Positions 36,779-46,817 of a DNA stretch of 64,000 nt are shown piece by piece (position 1 is the first letter of the stretch; each line of letters starts with the position of its first letter). The notes under the pieces were generated by a model. The model made no database searches. It was not told where the DNA came from and saw only the letters and a program-made list of their open reading frames with translations. This DNA is from Bradyrhizobium liaoningense (GTDB lineage: Bacteria > Pseudomonadota > Alphaproteobacteria > Rhizobiales > Xanthobacteraceae). The stretch lies in contig NZ_JAFCJS010000002.1 of NCBI RefSeq assembly GCF_018130825.1, positions 434,001 through 498,000 on the forward strand, written 5' to 3'. The position numbers were made by a program, and so were the translations under genes.

Positions 36779-38418
36779 ATGGACACGATCACACTCGTCC
36801 TCATTCTTTTGCTTGCGGTTGTGATCAGCGGGTGTTTGGGCGCATAATTCCCGTCGCTATCCCACTTCCGCTAATCCAGATCGCGATCGGCGCCCTGATC
36901 ACAGCCACGCTGGACGTGGGGGTCAAGTTGAGGCCCGAGATCTTCTTTCTTTTATTCTTACCACCCCTGCTGTTTCTTGACGGCTGGCGCATTCCAAAAG
37001 ATGGGTTGTTTCGCGACGCCAGTGTCATCCTGGAATTGGCGCTCGGTCTTGTGGTATTCACCGTCGTTGGCATGGGCTTTTTCATTCACTGGATGATCCC
37101 GGCGATGCCGCTGGCAGGTGCCTTCGCGCTCGCCAGCGTGTTGGCCCCCACTGATCCAATCGCGGTGTCCGCGATCTCCACACGCGTCGCTGTTCCGAAG
37201 CGCATGATGCATGTCCTCGAAAGTGAGGCGCTGCTCAATGATGCTTCGGGCCTGGTATGTCTGCGTTTCGCGATCGCTGCCGCCCTCACCGGCTCATTTT
37301 CCATCACCACTGCTGCAGTAACGTTCCTGTGGCTAGCCGCCGGCGGCCTTGCCATCGGCGTTGCGGTGGCATGGTGTGCAAGCCGCACCTGGAGCCTGAT
37401 CTCGATGCGATACGACAACGGTCCCGGTTCCTTTATTCTGGTGAGCCTGCTGATCCCGTTCGCCTCCTATCTGGTCGCAGAGCATGCCCATTGCTCTGGT
37501 ATCCTCTCTGCCGTCGCGGCCGGCTTCACGATGAGCATTGTCGAGAACCCAGTATGGTCGCCTGCGGAAAGCCGGATGCGACGGGATGTAGTCTGGGACA
37601 TGGTCCAATTCGCGGCCAATGGTACGATCTTCATTCTGCTCGGCGAACAACTTCCAGGCATCTTTGCCGGTGCGGTGAAGACGGTGCACGAGACTGGGCA
37701 TCATGACCCCGGATGGCTGATGCTCTACGCGGCTTCCATCATGCTCGTTCTCGCCGCAACCCGCTTCGTCTGGGTTTGGGTGTCGCTACGCTTCACCCTG
37801 CTTCGTGCTCGGCAACGTGGTGAGACGATCGCGCCTCACGGCTGGCGCCCGGGCTGGCGCTTTGTTGCTGCGACTTCATTAGCCGGTGCCAAGGGCGCCA
37901 TGACGCTCGCCGGTATTCTCACCTTGCCGTTGACGCTATCCGACGGCTCTCCTTTTCCCGCACGTGATCTGTCGATCTTCCTGGCCGCTTGCGTCATTAT
38001 CCTCTCCCTGCTGGCGGCCAGCATCTGTCTTCCAATTCTATTCAGAAATCTCAATCTCCCACCTGAGGAACCCTCGGAAGGGTTGGAAAACGCCGCGCGC
38101 ATCAGGGCAGCAGAAACTGCCATCAAAGCTGTTGAGCGCACGCTGGCCGACGGAACAACCGATACCGCTCTCACGGCGGAGGCGAGCCTGCGGGTGATCG
38201 ACTATTACCGCTATCGCGCGGATCTCGGCACGAAACGTCTCGAGGACTCAGCAAGCAGTCAGCAATTGCACGAAATCGAACGTCGCTTGTTCAAGGTTGG
38301 CCTCAAAGCCGAACGTGAGGAAGTCGTGCGACTAGCCCGCGCTAGCCAACTTGAATCCGAAGCCATGCACAAGCTAGTTCGTGAGATCGACCTGATGGAG
38401 GCGCGGATCGGCGACTGA
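36779..38418 (+). pseudogene. CPA1-type Na+/H+ antiporter with an early one-base frameshift
   Basis: An ATG at 36779 begins MDTITLVLILLLAVVISGCLG, then the frame stops at 36847. From about 36841 a neighbouring frame continues without a break to 38418 (RIIPVAIPLPLIQIAIGAL ...). Adding one base near 36839-36843 would restore a 546-residue protein of the NhaP/CPA1 family. It has about a dozen helices, the ion-site segments SVLAPTDPIAVSAI and ESEALLNDASGLV, and a C-terminal cytosolic tail with coiled character. The remaining sequence is clean, so the shift is recent, a sequencing error, or bypassed by an internal start. Such proteins exchange Na+ or K+ for H+ in the inner membrane. Confidence 0.75.
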
Positions 38419-39419
38419 GATTCCAGGAGGTACGAAGTTCGCGCGATACTACAGGTATCAATGCCACCGAATACGATGGGCCGGCCGCAAATCGCGAGTG
38501 TCAGGCCGCGACAGATCGACAACGGCTGGCGATGAGATCTTGCACACATCAACACGGTCGCGTGACGGCAACGTGGTCTTCATATATCTCGGTACGTTCG
38601 ACGACTATACGGCGAAGTTGAAGCTCTGAAGGACCGCTGCAGCGTGCCGACCTCGGAGAAGCATAGGTCAAGAAGTGGCTGAACGAAGCACTTTAGTAAG
38701 TCCCCCGCGCCGATTCGAAGGGTACGGGCCGAACACGCAAACAAACGGAAGACACGCTGCGCGAAGTTCGCACAACACTGAGACTATTCTCGATCGAGGA
38801 ACTTGCTCCGTAAATGATCGCATACTCCGAAGCAGGACATCAGCAAAGGCGAGCCCGCCGAATGTGTCACACCGCTCTTGCGTATTCGATGCCCTGGCCT
38901 AGATCAGCATCGCGCCGCGCAGCTTCGTATCGCTGCTGGAGTATGGCGCCAATCCAGCACGAGACCACTCCGTGCTAACCACTCGCCAAGATTGATGCCG
39001 CCACCCCAACACGTCGCCACCGCGCGACAGCACCGTTCCGGGGAAGCCGTCCTGCAACTCACTGGGCGCCGCGCCATAAAGGCATCAAGATCGTTCGCTG
39101 CCTTTGTATCACATCAGCGCAGATTGCCATCGCCACTCCGGCACGGCTCGCTGCGTTCCGACGCGTTGATCCGCACAAGCGAATGCACGTCCCGCCGATC
39201 TCGGCTTGTCGTCAGACGTTCTAGGCCACTGTAGCGGGGTTCGGATATACGAACAAATATCCCGACGTAGAATAGCCGCGGGCTCTCGTGGCGGACTGCT
39301 GGCGGCTCATTGTGCGAGGGGAGACTCCCGAGATCGAGACCACCCCTCCGCTTGCAATATTGCAGGCCGCGAAGGCCCCGAGAGAGCGGAACGAAATATC
39401 TGCAGTTGAGATTCTGTGC
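38419..39419. other. Stretch without recognisable genes
   Basis: About 1 kb of non-coding appearance separates the antiporter from the end of the second Liv operon. A GTTCG-N6-CGAAC inverted repeat at 39239-39254 resembles the IclR-type operators but has a 6-base spacer and no gene start beside it. Short frames here match nothing I know. Confidence 0.3.
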
Positions 39420-40157
39420 TCATTGAGCTGGCGAATCGGCGCTCGCCCCCAGGTATGTGGCGACAAGTCTCTCATCATCCATCAGCTGCTTGGCATTTCC
39501 TTCGGCAACGAAGCGCCCCATTTCAAGCACATAGCCGTAGGACGATATCCTCAAGGCTGCCCGCGCGTTCTGCTCAACCAGAAGCACCGTCAGGCCGCAT
39601 GCTGCTAGCTCGGCGACGGCACGCATGATGTCCCACACGATCAGGGGAGCAAGGCCAAGGCTCGGCTCGTCGAGCAGGAGCAGCTTAGGCCGACTCATCA
39701 GCGCGCGACCGATGGCCAGCATCTGGCGCTCTCCTCCGGACAATGTGCTAGCGCGCTGGCTCCTACGCTCTCCCAAGCGTGGAAACAGCTCGAAGATCCG
39801 ATCGAGCCCCGCGCGCCAGGCGCGATCTCCGAGTTGGCGCGGCCGGTACCCGCCAAGCAGCAAGTTTTCCCCAATCGTCATCGAGCCGAACAGCTCTCGT
39901 TTCTCCGGGACAAGAGCGATACCGCGCATCAATCGCTCTTCGACGGGAATGCGCGAGATATCCTCACCGTCGAACCAAACTCTACCAGTTGACGGCAGCA
40001 CTCCGCCGAGCGAATTCAGGAGGGTCGACTTGCCGGCCCCGTTCGGGCCAAGCACCGAAACGATGGTCCCGGCTGTAGCGCGAAGCCACAACTCTTCGAG
40101 CACCACCACCTTGCCGTATCCTGCGATGAGCCCCTCGACCTCGATCAGCACAGACAT
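39420..40157 (-). CDS. livF: Liv-type ABC transporter ATP-binding protein LivF
   Basis: The 245-residue ATPase has Walker A SVLGPNGAGKSTLLN, LVPEKRELFGSMTI, signature TLSGGERQMLAIGRAL, Walker B LLLLDEPSLGLAP and LLVEQNARAAL. It is the last gene of the large leftward operon and starts three bases after the stop of the LivM-LivG fusion gene. Confidence 0.9.
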   Translation of the reverse strand: MSVLIEVEGLIAGYGKVVVLEELWLRATAGTIVSVLGPNGAGKSTLLNSLGGVLPSTGRVWFDGEDISRIPVEERLMRGIALVPEKRELFGSMTIGENLLLGGYRPRQLGDRAWRAGLDRIFELFPRLGERRSQRASTLSGGERQMLAIGRALMSRPKLLLLDEPSLGLAPLIVWDIMRAVAELAACGLTVLLVEQNARAALRISSYGYVLEMGRFVAEGNAKQLMDDERLVATYLGASADSPAQ

Positions 40158-40160
40158 CGG

Positions 40161-42002
40161 TCAATGCTCCACGCCCAGGTACGCGGCTCGGACTATGGGG
40201 CTCGCCTGCACCACGGCTGGCGTGCCTTCGATCAACTTCCTACCGAACTCCATTACTACAATTCGATCCGCCAGTCCCATGACGAAATTCATGTCGTGCT
40301 CCACAAGTAGCAGACTTAAGCCCTCTTGCTTGAGCCGAGCCAAGACGTTGGAGAGTGCCACTTTTTCCGCGTGCCTCAGGCCCGCCGCTGGCTCATCGAG
40401 CAAAAGCAATGTTGGATCCGTCGCCAATGCACGCGCAATCTCGACCAGCCGCTGAGCTCCGAGGGAGAGATTGCCTGCTTGTTCGAATGGAACGTCGCCC
40501 AATCCGATGCGCGCCAATTGCTTTTCGGCTTCCGCGAGCGCCATGCGCTCTTCACGTCTGTCGGTTCGCATAACGGCGGCGAGCGCCCCCGACCTCGTGC
40601 GTAGATAACAACCCAATGCCACATTCTCGATCACGCTCATCTCTGGGATAAGCTTGACGTGCTGGAAGGTGCGCGAAAGCCCCAGTCGCGCAATGTGCCT
40701 GGAAGGAACGCCATCAATCTTTCTGCCCGAAAATCTTACCTCGCCCTTCGAGAGGGCGAGAACACCCGAGATCAGGTTGAATGTTGTCGACTTCCCCGCG
40801 CCGTTCGGTCCAATGAGGCCAACGATCTCGCCGGCGCTCACCGAGAAGCTGATGTCCTGTACCGCGGCAAGCCCGCCGAACTGCTTGTGAATGCCTACCA
40901 CGTCCAGCAATCTATCGCCGGCTTGAGGCTTGATCCGGAGCTGCAGAGTGGCGTTCCCGGATGGACCGAGCTCTGTGCGTTTTGTCGCAAAGCGACTTCC
41001 TACCAGCGACCAGAGGCCTCCAGGCGAGAGCTTGAGTACTGCGATCAGAAGGATCCCGAACACGACCGTTTCGTAGTTCCCGCTGCCGCCAAAGAGCTTG
41101 GGAAGCCAGTCCTGAAGAACATCCTTCAGAATGGTGGTGAAAGCTGCGCCGACGAATGCTCCCCAAACGTAGCCGACGCCCCCAAGCACTGCCATGAACA
41201 GATAGTCCAGGCTGCGACCGATGCCGAACGGGGAAGGATTTACGGTGCGCTGAAGATGAGCAAACAGCCAACCCGCAATCGAGGCCAGCAACGCCGCTAT
41301 CAGGAACGCCAGCAGCTTATGCCTGAACACCGACGCGCCCATTGCTTCGGGCATAGTGCTACCTCCGCCATGGTCAGGGTTCATGGCGCGCAGAACGCGT
41401 CCAGTTCGTGAGTCGAGGAGACGAAGACTTCCGAACGCAGCCAAGCCCGCAGTAATCCAGATCAGGTAGTAGTAGTGCCGACCGCTCTGCAGACTGAAAC
41501 CGGCGATGCTCACCGACGGGACGTTGACGAGCCCATCATACCGGCCAAGAGCATCCAAGTTTCCCAGCACGTAATAGAGCGCAATACACCAGGCGATGGT
41601 CGCGAGCGGCAAGTTGTGCCCTGACATACGCAGCGTGACGAAACCCAAGACCAAAGCGATCGCCGCGGTCAGCAGTAGACCGACACCCAGGCCTATCCAC
41701 GGAGACCAGCCCAGAGCCGTCGTAACGTAAGCGGTGGCGTAGGCCCCAACTCCGACAAAGGCGGCTTGCCCGAACGAGGTGAGCCCGCAGACACCGGTCA
41801 GGAGAACCAGCCCGACCACCACGAGTGCATCGATCCCGATGTAGTTCATCTGGGTGATGACGAACTCGGGGACGGGCACGAGCGGGAGCAGCAGCACAAA
41901 TAGTGCTGCAAGCCCATATCCAAAATTCCCCATCTGGCCGATTTTGGTTCGTTGCGACAACCGCGCCGGAACTAGTGTGGACGTTTGACCGACCTGAAGC
42001 AT
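40161..42002 (-). CDS. LivM-LivG fusion: permease plus ATPase
   Basis: The ATG at 42002 lies one base after the livH stop codon and gives 613 residues. Residues about 25-330 are the LivM permease (VLLTGVCGLTSFGQAAFVGVGAYATAY, GHNLPLATIAWCIALYY, the loop LGGVGYVWGAFVGAAFTTIL). After a linker of about 25 residues, residues about 365-613 are the LivG ATPase (Walker A LIGPNGAGKSTTFN, LSRTFQHVKLIPEMSV, signature NLSLGAQRLVEIARAL, Walker B LLLLDEPAAGL). The signature is LSLGA. In the first Liv operon these two parts are separate genes. The fusion fixes one LivM next to one LivG. Confidence 0.9.
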   Translation of the reverse strand: MLQVGQTSTLVPARLSQRTKIGQMGNFGYGLAALFVLLLPLVPVPEFVITQMNYIGIDALVVVGLVLLTGVCGLTSFGQAAFVGVGAYATAYVTTALGWSPWIGLGVGLLLTAAIALVLGFVTLRMSGHNLPLATIAWCIALYYVLGNLDALGRYDGLVNVPSVSIAGFSLQSGRHYYYLIWITAGLAAFGSLRLLDSRTGRVLRAMNPDHGGGSTMPEAMGASVFRHKLLAFLIAALLASIAGWLFAHLQRTVNPSPFGIGRSLDYLFMAVLGGVGYVWGAFVGAAFTTILKDVLQDWLPKLFGGSGNYETVVFGILLIAVLKLSPGGLWSLVGSRFATKRTELGPSGNATLQLRIKPQAGDRLLDVVGIHKQFGGLAAVQDISFSVSAGEIVGLIGPNGAGKSTTFNLISGVLALSKGEVRFSGRKIDGVPSRHIARLGLSRTFQHVKLIPEMSVIENVALGCYLRTRSGALAAVMRTDRREERMALAEAEKQLARIGLGDVPFEQAGNLSLGAQRLVEIARALATDPTLLLLDEPAAGLRHAEKVALSNVLARLKQEGLSLLLVEHDMNFVMGLADRIVVMEFGRKLIEGTPAVVQASPIVRAAYLGVEH

Positions 42003-42003
42003 T

Positions 42004-43041
42004 TCAATGTTCTTCCGCGACGCTGAAGAAAACCGATCTCCAGAGAAGGATCGGAATGACGGCAGCAAACACGATGGAGTCCTTGAAGGCGCTGGACCAG
42101 AATGAACCGAACGATTCGATCAGCCCGACGGCGATCGCTCCGGCCAGCGCCCCGGGAAAACTTGCGAGGCCTGCAAATACCGCCGCAACGAAACCCTTCA
42201 ATCCGATCAAGAACCCGGTATCATAATAGATTGTGGTACTGGATCCGATGAGCAGACCGGTCAACGCACCGATTGCGGCGGCGAGCATCAAGCTGGTTTC
42301 TCCTGCGCGCTCGGTGGAAAGTCCGACGATGCGCGCACCGAGTTCGTTTACCGCGGTCGCTCGCAAGGCCATTCCGCGGAACGTAAAGGCGAACAGCCAG
42401 AAGAGAGCGCCAATGAGCGCGACCGTCATGCCAACGACCAGAACGGCCTGCCCCGGGACCGGCACGCCCGCGACCTCCCACGAGGTCTGCAGGAAAGCCG
42501 GCGTTCGATAGCCTTCTGGACCGAAGAACACGAGGCCTAGCCCGACCAAGGCGAAGTGAACCCCAACGGATACGATGAGCAGCGTCAATACGCTCGCCCT
42601 GGTCAGGGAGCGATAGACGAGGCGATACAATAAGGTTCCCATCGGCGCGACCAAAGCGAGCGAAAGCATCGCTTTCACGACGAGAGGTGGGTTAAGGGGA
42701 GCCAAAATCCAGGTGATCGCAATCGCCACAACGGGAAATATCGCCAGGCGCAGAATCGACGACGCGAGACGAGAATTCGGTTGTCGCTCGCGAATCCCGA
42801 CGAAGAGTTCCTGCATCATGGCAGCCACGAGCATGACGCCAAGCAGCCACACTGTACTCGGAAGCTTGCCTGCGGAGAGCTGCGCCAAGCTCATCGCGCC
42901 AAAAACCACAAACTCGCCTTGCGCGATAAACAGGATGCGGGTCACGGCAAACACCAGGATAATCGTCATCGCCAGCAGGGCATACAGGGCGCCGTTCGTC
43001 ACTCCGTCGAGCGCAAGCATCGATGCAATGGTGAAGTCCAT
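42004..43041 (-). CDS. livH: Liv-type ABC transporter permease LivH
   Basis: The ATG at 43041, behind AGGA, gives 345 residues, longer than the usual 290; an insert of about 50 residues sits near 55-110 (FVGIRERQPNSRLASSILRL and following helix). LivH landmarks: MLALDGVTNGALYALLAMTIIL, TRILFIAQGEFVVFGAM and the loop AGLASFPGALAGAIAVGLIESFG. It forms the channel with the LivM half of the fusion protein. Confidence 0.87.
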   Translation of the reverse strand: MDFTIASMLALDGVTNGALYALLAMTIILVFAVTRILFIAQGEFVVFGAMSLAQLSAGKLPSTVWLLGVMLVAAMMQELFVGIRERQPNSRLASSILRLAIFPVVAIAITWILAPLNPPLVVKAMLSLALVAPMGTLLYRLVYRSLTRASVLTLLIVSVGVHFALVGLGLVFFGPEGYRTPAFLQTSWEVAGVPVPGQAVLVVGMTVALIGALFWLFAFTFRGMALRATAVNELGARIVGLSTERAGETSLMLAAAIGALTGLLIGSSTTIYYDTGFLIGLKGFVAAVFAGLASFPGALAGAIAVGLIESFGSFWSSAFKDSIVFAAVIPILLWRSVFFSVAEEH

Positions 43042-43177
43042 GGTCCTGTTCTTTCTGCAACGCACGCGCTTGGACCCCATGAACGAGCAAGGCGGTCGCC
43101 GGTCGCGTGGCCCCTGATTTGAACTAACTGTTTGGGCGGTGCAGGCGAATCGTCCGCACCTAACCTGTGGCGACTCC

Positions 43178-44314
43178 TCACTTATTCAGGATCCACGCGC
43201 CTTCCTTGATACGCAGGACCACAACCGCCCGCTTGTCGGAACCGGCATGATTCGATGGGTTCATCGTGTACACGCCTTGAGCACCAGCGAACTCCTTCGT
43301 ATCCTCGAGCGCATCCCGAAGCTCTTGCCGGAACTCGGGAGTACCGGGCTTTGCCTTCTGGCTAGCAGCCGCTATAGCCCGATCGGCAATCAGGTACGCA
43401 TCCCATGAATACGCAGAGAAGGAGTTGCGGGAGCCCTGGCCGTACTTGGCTTCATAGGCTTTAGTGAAGTCCAGACCGGCTTTCTTGACCGGATTGCCAT
43501 CCGGCAACTGTTCCACGACGACGACGGGCCCGGCCGAAACCAGCGCCCCTTCGACCGCCTTCCCGCCGATGCGCAGAAAGTCGGGATTTACGACGGCCGC
43601 CGTGTGATAGATCTGCCCCTTGTAACCGCGCTCCACGAGAGTTGTATGGGGAAGAGCACCCGGCGTTCCGGAGCCGCCGAGCACGACAACATCAGGCTTG
43701 GCGGCGATCACCTTTAGCGCCTGGCTGGTCACGCTGGTATCGAGACGCGCATACCGCTCATTGGTGATAACTTCATAACCGCTCTTCGGTGCGTGCTCCA
43801 TCAGCGCACCGTAGACTTGGTCGCCCCAGCCGTCGCTGAAGCCAATATACCCCACCTTCTTTGCTCCGCGCGCGACAATGTCGTCAGCAATCGCTCCGAG
43901 TTGCAGGGTAGTCGGCAGAGACACCGAATAGACCCATGGATTCTTTGCAGGCTCACCACTCAGCGGCGAAAGCGCGATTTGCGGCGTCTTGGTTTCGGAC
44001 GCGACATAGCTGATCGCAGATGCGGTCGGCACGTTTCCCGATCCGATGATGAGATCGACTTTGTCCTCAGTCACGAGCTTGCGGGCGAGGCGAGTCGCCG
44101 TTGCCGGGTCGGTGGCGTCGTCGAGCACGATGTAGTTTACGGGCTGCCCTCCGAGCGTGGCAGGCAGGGCAGCAAACGTATTCTTGTACGGGATACCCAG
44201 CGAAGCCCCCGGTCCGGTGGCGGCGGTGATCACGCCAACCGTGACCTGCGCCAGGGCGGGCATGGGAGCAATTGCGAGGAAGGTTGTCAAAGCAGCGGTT
44301 CGGAAGTGCTTCAT
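43178..44314 (-). CDS. Liv-type ABC transporter substrate-binding protein
   Basis: The ATG at 44314 follows GGAGATATC; the frame is open upstream into the ligase gene. The 378-residue product has a signal peptide (MKHFRTAALTTFLAIAPMPALAQ) and the type I periplasmic fold (TVGVITAATGPGASLGIPYKN, IVLDDATDPATATRLARKLV, KVGYIGFSDGWGDQVYG). It supplies the transporter made by the next three genes. Since it is co-transcribed with an acyl-CoA ligase and oxidation enzymes, its ligand is probably the acid degraded by them. Confidence 0.88.
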   Translation of the reverse strand: MKHFRTAALTTFLAIAPMPALAQVTVGVITAATGPGASLGIPYKNTFAALPATLGGQPVNYIVLDDATDPATATRLARKLVTEDKVDLIIGSGNVPTASAISYVASETKTPQIALSPLSGEPAKNPWVYSVSLPTTLQLGAIADDIVARGAKKVGYIGFSDGWGDQVYGALMEHAPKSGYEVITNERYARLDTSVTSQALKVIAAKPDVVVLGGSGTPGALPHTTLVERGYKGQIYHTAAVVNPDFLRIGGKAVEGALVSAGPVVVVEQLPDGNPVKKAGLDFTKAYEAKYGQGSRNSFSAYSWDAYLIADRAIAAASQKAKPGTPEFRQELRDALEDTKEFAGAQGVYTMNPSNHAGSDKRAVVVLRIKEGAWILNK

Positions 44315-44361
44315 GATATCTCCGACAATTTGAGGTGTATTCGGAGGCGGGCAGCCAGTCG

Positions 44362-45978
44362 CTACCCGCTTCCGTTCGAAGGGCTGGTATCGAAGGTTTG
44401 ACGAAGGTTCTTCCTGGAAATCTTGCCGACACCGGTGCGCGGCAGATCGCGGACGAGGAAAACCGTTTTCGGACATTTGTAGGAGGCAAGATGTTGTCTT
44501 GCGAAACTAATGATGCTTTCCGGCGTGGCCGCCGAGCCCGGCCGCAGCACTACCGCCGCAACCACCTTCTCAATCCAACGAGCGTCGGCGATCCCGAAAA
44601 CTGCGGCTTCGGAGACGTCCGGAGATCGGTAAAGAACCTGCTCCACCTCGGAGGGGAACACGTTTTCGCCTCCGGTGACGATCATGTCGTTCTTGCGATC
44701 GATGAGGTAAAGGTGTCCACCTTGATCCAGGTAGCCGATGTCACCGGTGCGCAAGTAATCACCGGCGAATGCCTTCGCGGTCTTGTCGGGCGAATTCCAA
44801 TAGCCCTTCATTGCCCGCTCGCTCCGCACCAGAACCTCGCCGGGCACACCGACCTTGCAATCCGCGCCATTGTCATCGACAAGACGCAAGTCGGTGTTCG
44901 ACAATGCGCGGCCACAGGATTCGAGAAGGCGTGCGTGGGTTTCCGAAGTTGCGGCTATCCGGTGATCCTCCGGCCCGAGCGTCGTGACGATTCCTCCTTC
45001 GGTGAGACCGTATGATTGCGAAAACGCGCAGGAGGGAAACGCCTTCATTGCCCGCTCAAGCAGCGCCACGGGCATTGTGGATCCTGCATAGACGATGCGT
45101 TTGAGACTGGCCGCTGCGCTTGCTGCGCGCGGATGCGCGACCAGATCCGAGATCATCGTCGGCACCAGGTGAACGTTGGTAATCGCCAGGGTCGCGAGGC
45201 CTTCGACGAGATCATTCACTTCGAACGCTGGCCGCAGGATCGACGTCGCGCCCGCCATATAGCTGGGCAGCAGATAGTAACAGAGGCCGCCGACATGAAA
45301 GAGCGGCATGACACAGAGAACCTTGTCCGCGGCTGTTACCCCGATCGCTTCGCCTGCCGAAGCCCAGCTGTTCGTTGCCACACCGCGATGGCTGATCATC
45401 GCGGCCTTGGGCGTGCCCGTGGTCCCACTGGTATAAATAAGTAGTGCTGTGTCGCTTCCCTCGGCCTCGGCATGCGCCGCATCAGCATGCCCTGCGGCGA
45501 CAACATCTTCGAAGTCTAGCCAGCCCTCAGGAGCGCGGCCCAGCGCAATACGGGTTGGAACGGCAACATGATTGAACAGTTCCGCATTTGCAATGTCAGC
45601 CCAATGTGCATCGCAAACAAGCGCGGAGGGTGCACAATCCCGCAGCAACGCGACCAGTTCGGATGGCGCCAACCTCCAATTCAGCGGCACCGCGATGAAA
45701 CCTGCCTTGGCGGCCGCGATGCATTCTACTGCACCGACACAATTTCGGCTCAGCAATGCTATGCGGTTACTTGGCCGCAGTCCCAGCCGATAGAATGAGT
45801 CGACCAATCTGTCGACACGTTGCCGAAATTCGGAGAACGTGACGGAGCGGTCCGCGTCGGCAAAAGCGACCTTCGCGCCAAGGCTCGCCTGACGTCTGAT
45901 AATTGAGCCAAGGCTCGAGACGCTCACCGTCTCGCCTTGACCGCTCTCGTCCTGGACCGACAGTCTGAAATTTCCCAT
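44362..45978 (-). CDS. AMP-forming acyl-CoA ligase
   Basis: The 538-residue enzyme of the ANL superfamily has the ATP loop LLIYTSGTTGTPKAAM, the A5 motif SQSYGLTEGG, the hinge YLRTGDIGYLDQGGHLYLIDRKNDMI and the catalytic Lys near the end (RTGVGKISRK). It activates a carboxylic acid to its CoA thioester through an acyl-AMP. It resembles medium-chain or aryl-propanoid CoA ligases, but the substrate cannot be read from the sequence. Between it and the hydratase gene are 17 bases. Confidence 0.88.
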   Translation of the reverse strand: MGNFRLSVQDESGQGETVSVSSLGSIIRRQASLGAKVAFADADRSVTFSEFRQRVDRLVDSFYRLGLRPSNRIALLSRNCVGAVECIAAAKAGFIAVPLNWRLAPSELVALLRDCAPSALVCDAHWADIANAELFNHVAVPTRIALGRAPEGWLDFEDVVAAGHADAAHAEAEGSDTALLIYTSGTTGTPKAAMISHRGVATNSWASAGEAIGVTAADKVLCVMPLFHVGGLCYYLLPSYMAGATSILRPAFEVNDLVEGLATLAITNVHLVPTMISDLVAHPRAASAAASLKRIVYAGSTMPVALLERAMKAFPSCAFSQSYGLTEGGIVTTLGPEDHRIAATSETHARLLESCGRALSNTDLRLVDDNGADCKVGVPGEVLVRSERAMKGYWNSPDKTAKAFAGDYLRTGDIGYLDQGGHLYLIDRKNDMIVTGGENVFPSEVEQVLYRSPDVSEAAVFGIADARWIEKVVAAVVLRPGSAATPESIISFARQHLASYKCPKTVFLVRDLPRTGVGKISRKNLRQTFDTSPSNGSG

Positions 45979-45995
45979 CGCAGAAGCTTCCTTTT

Positions 45996-46817
45996 TCAGC
46001 CGCCGGCAGTGTCTGCCGTGTCCGAAGGAATTGGTTTAAGGCGATCTGCGCGCTTCTCGAGGAATTCGCGCAGTCCGGCATGCGCGTCCGGACTCGCCAA
46101 CGTGATGGCAGCGAGCACGGATTCGAAGAACAGCCCGTCGTCGTGCGACGCGTCCCGAATTCTAGGCAGGCCGTTGATGATCGCGTAGTTCGACAGGGGC
46201 GAGTTCTTGGCAATCCCGCGCGCCAGATCCATGGCCTTGGCCAGCACCTCACCGCGGGGAGTGACGAACTGAAGCAGGTTGCAGTTGAAGCCCTCGGCAG
46301 CGGTCAGCGCGCGCGCCGTCAGCATCATCTCCATCATGCGAGCCACGCCAACGAGCCGCGCGACCCGAACGGAGCCGCCCCCGCCGACGAAGATTCCGCG
46401 CTTTCCCTCCGGCAACGCGAAAAAGGTCGTTTCGTCGCCTACGCGTATATGCGTCGATGCAGCTATCTCCAGGCCGGCACCGATGGTGGCGCCTTGCAAA
46501 GCCGCAATGAACGGAATCCGACCTTGCTCCAGGAGATTGAGTATCGCGTGTTGCGCGCGCGAGTCATGCATCGACGATACGGGGTCGCGATCCAGATGCT
46601 CGGCCAGATCGAGGCCGGCCGAGAAATTCTCGCCGTGACTGAAGATCACGCCAGCCCGTGCTTCCTGCTGGGCTCTCGTGGCGGCGCGGCCGAGGGCTTC
46701 GAACATGCCCTGGTTCATCGCGTTCCGCTTGGCTGCGCGATCGATTCCGATGAGGGCGATATCGCCGTCAAGTTCGTACGAAATGTGGTTGTCACGTTCG
46801 GACATGTTCTTGACCAT
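45996..46817 (-). CDS. Enoyl-CoA hydratase/isomerase family protein
   Basis: The 273-residue crotonase-fold protein has the oxyanion segments NFSAGLDLAEHL and GATIGAGLEIAASTHIRV, and the second acidic position in ALPEGKRGIFVGGGGSVRVARLVG. Both Glu positions used for hydration are therefore present. Its ATG directly follows the acyl-CoA dehydrogenase stop codon with no gap. It would hydrate the enoyl-CoA made by that dehydrogenase. Confidence 0.87.
   Translation of the reverse strand: MVKNMSERDNHISYELDGDIALIGIDRAAKRNAMNQGMFEALGRAATRAQQEARAGVIFSHGENFSAGLDLAEHLDRDPVSSMHDSRAQHAILNLLEQGRIPFIAALQGATIGAGLEIAASTHIRVGDETTFFALPEGKRGIFVGGGGSVRVARLVGVARMMEMMLTARALTAAEGFNCNLLQFVTPRGEVLAKAMDLARGIAKNSPLSNYAIINGLPRIRDASHDDGLFFESVLAAITLASPDAHAGLREFLEKRADRLKPIPSDTADTAGG

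Noticed and set aside
39239..39254. GTTCG-GATATA-CGAAC as a fourth IclR operator
   Set aside because: The spacer is six bases rather than five and no gene starts beside it; it lies past the end of the second Liv operon.
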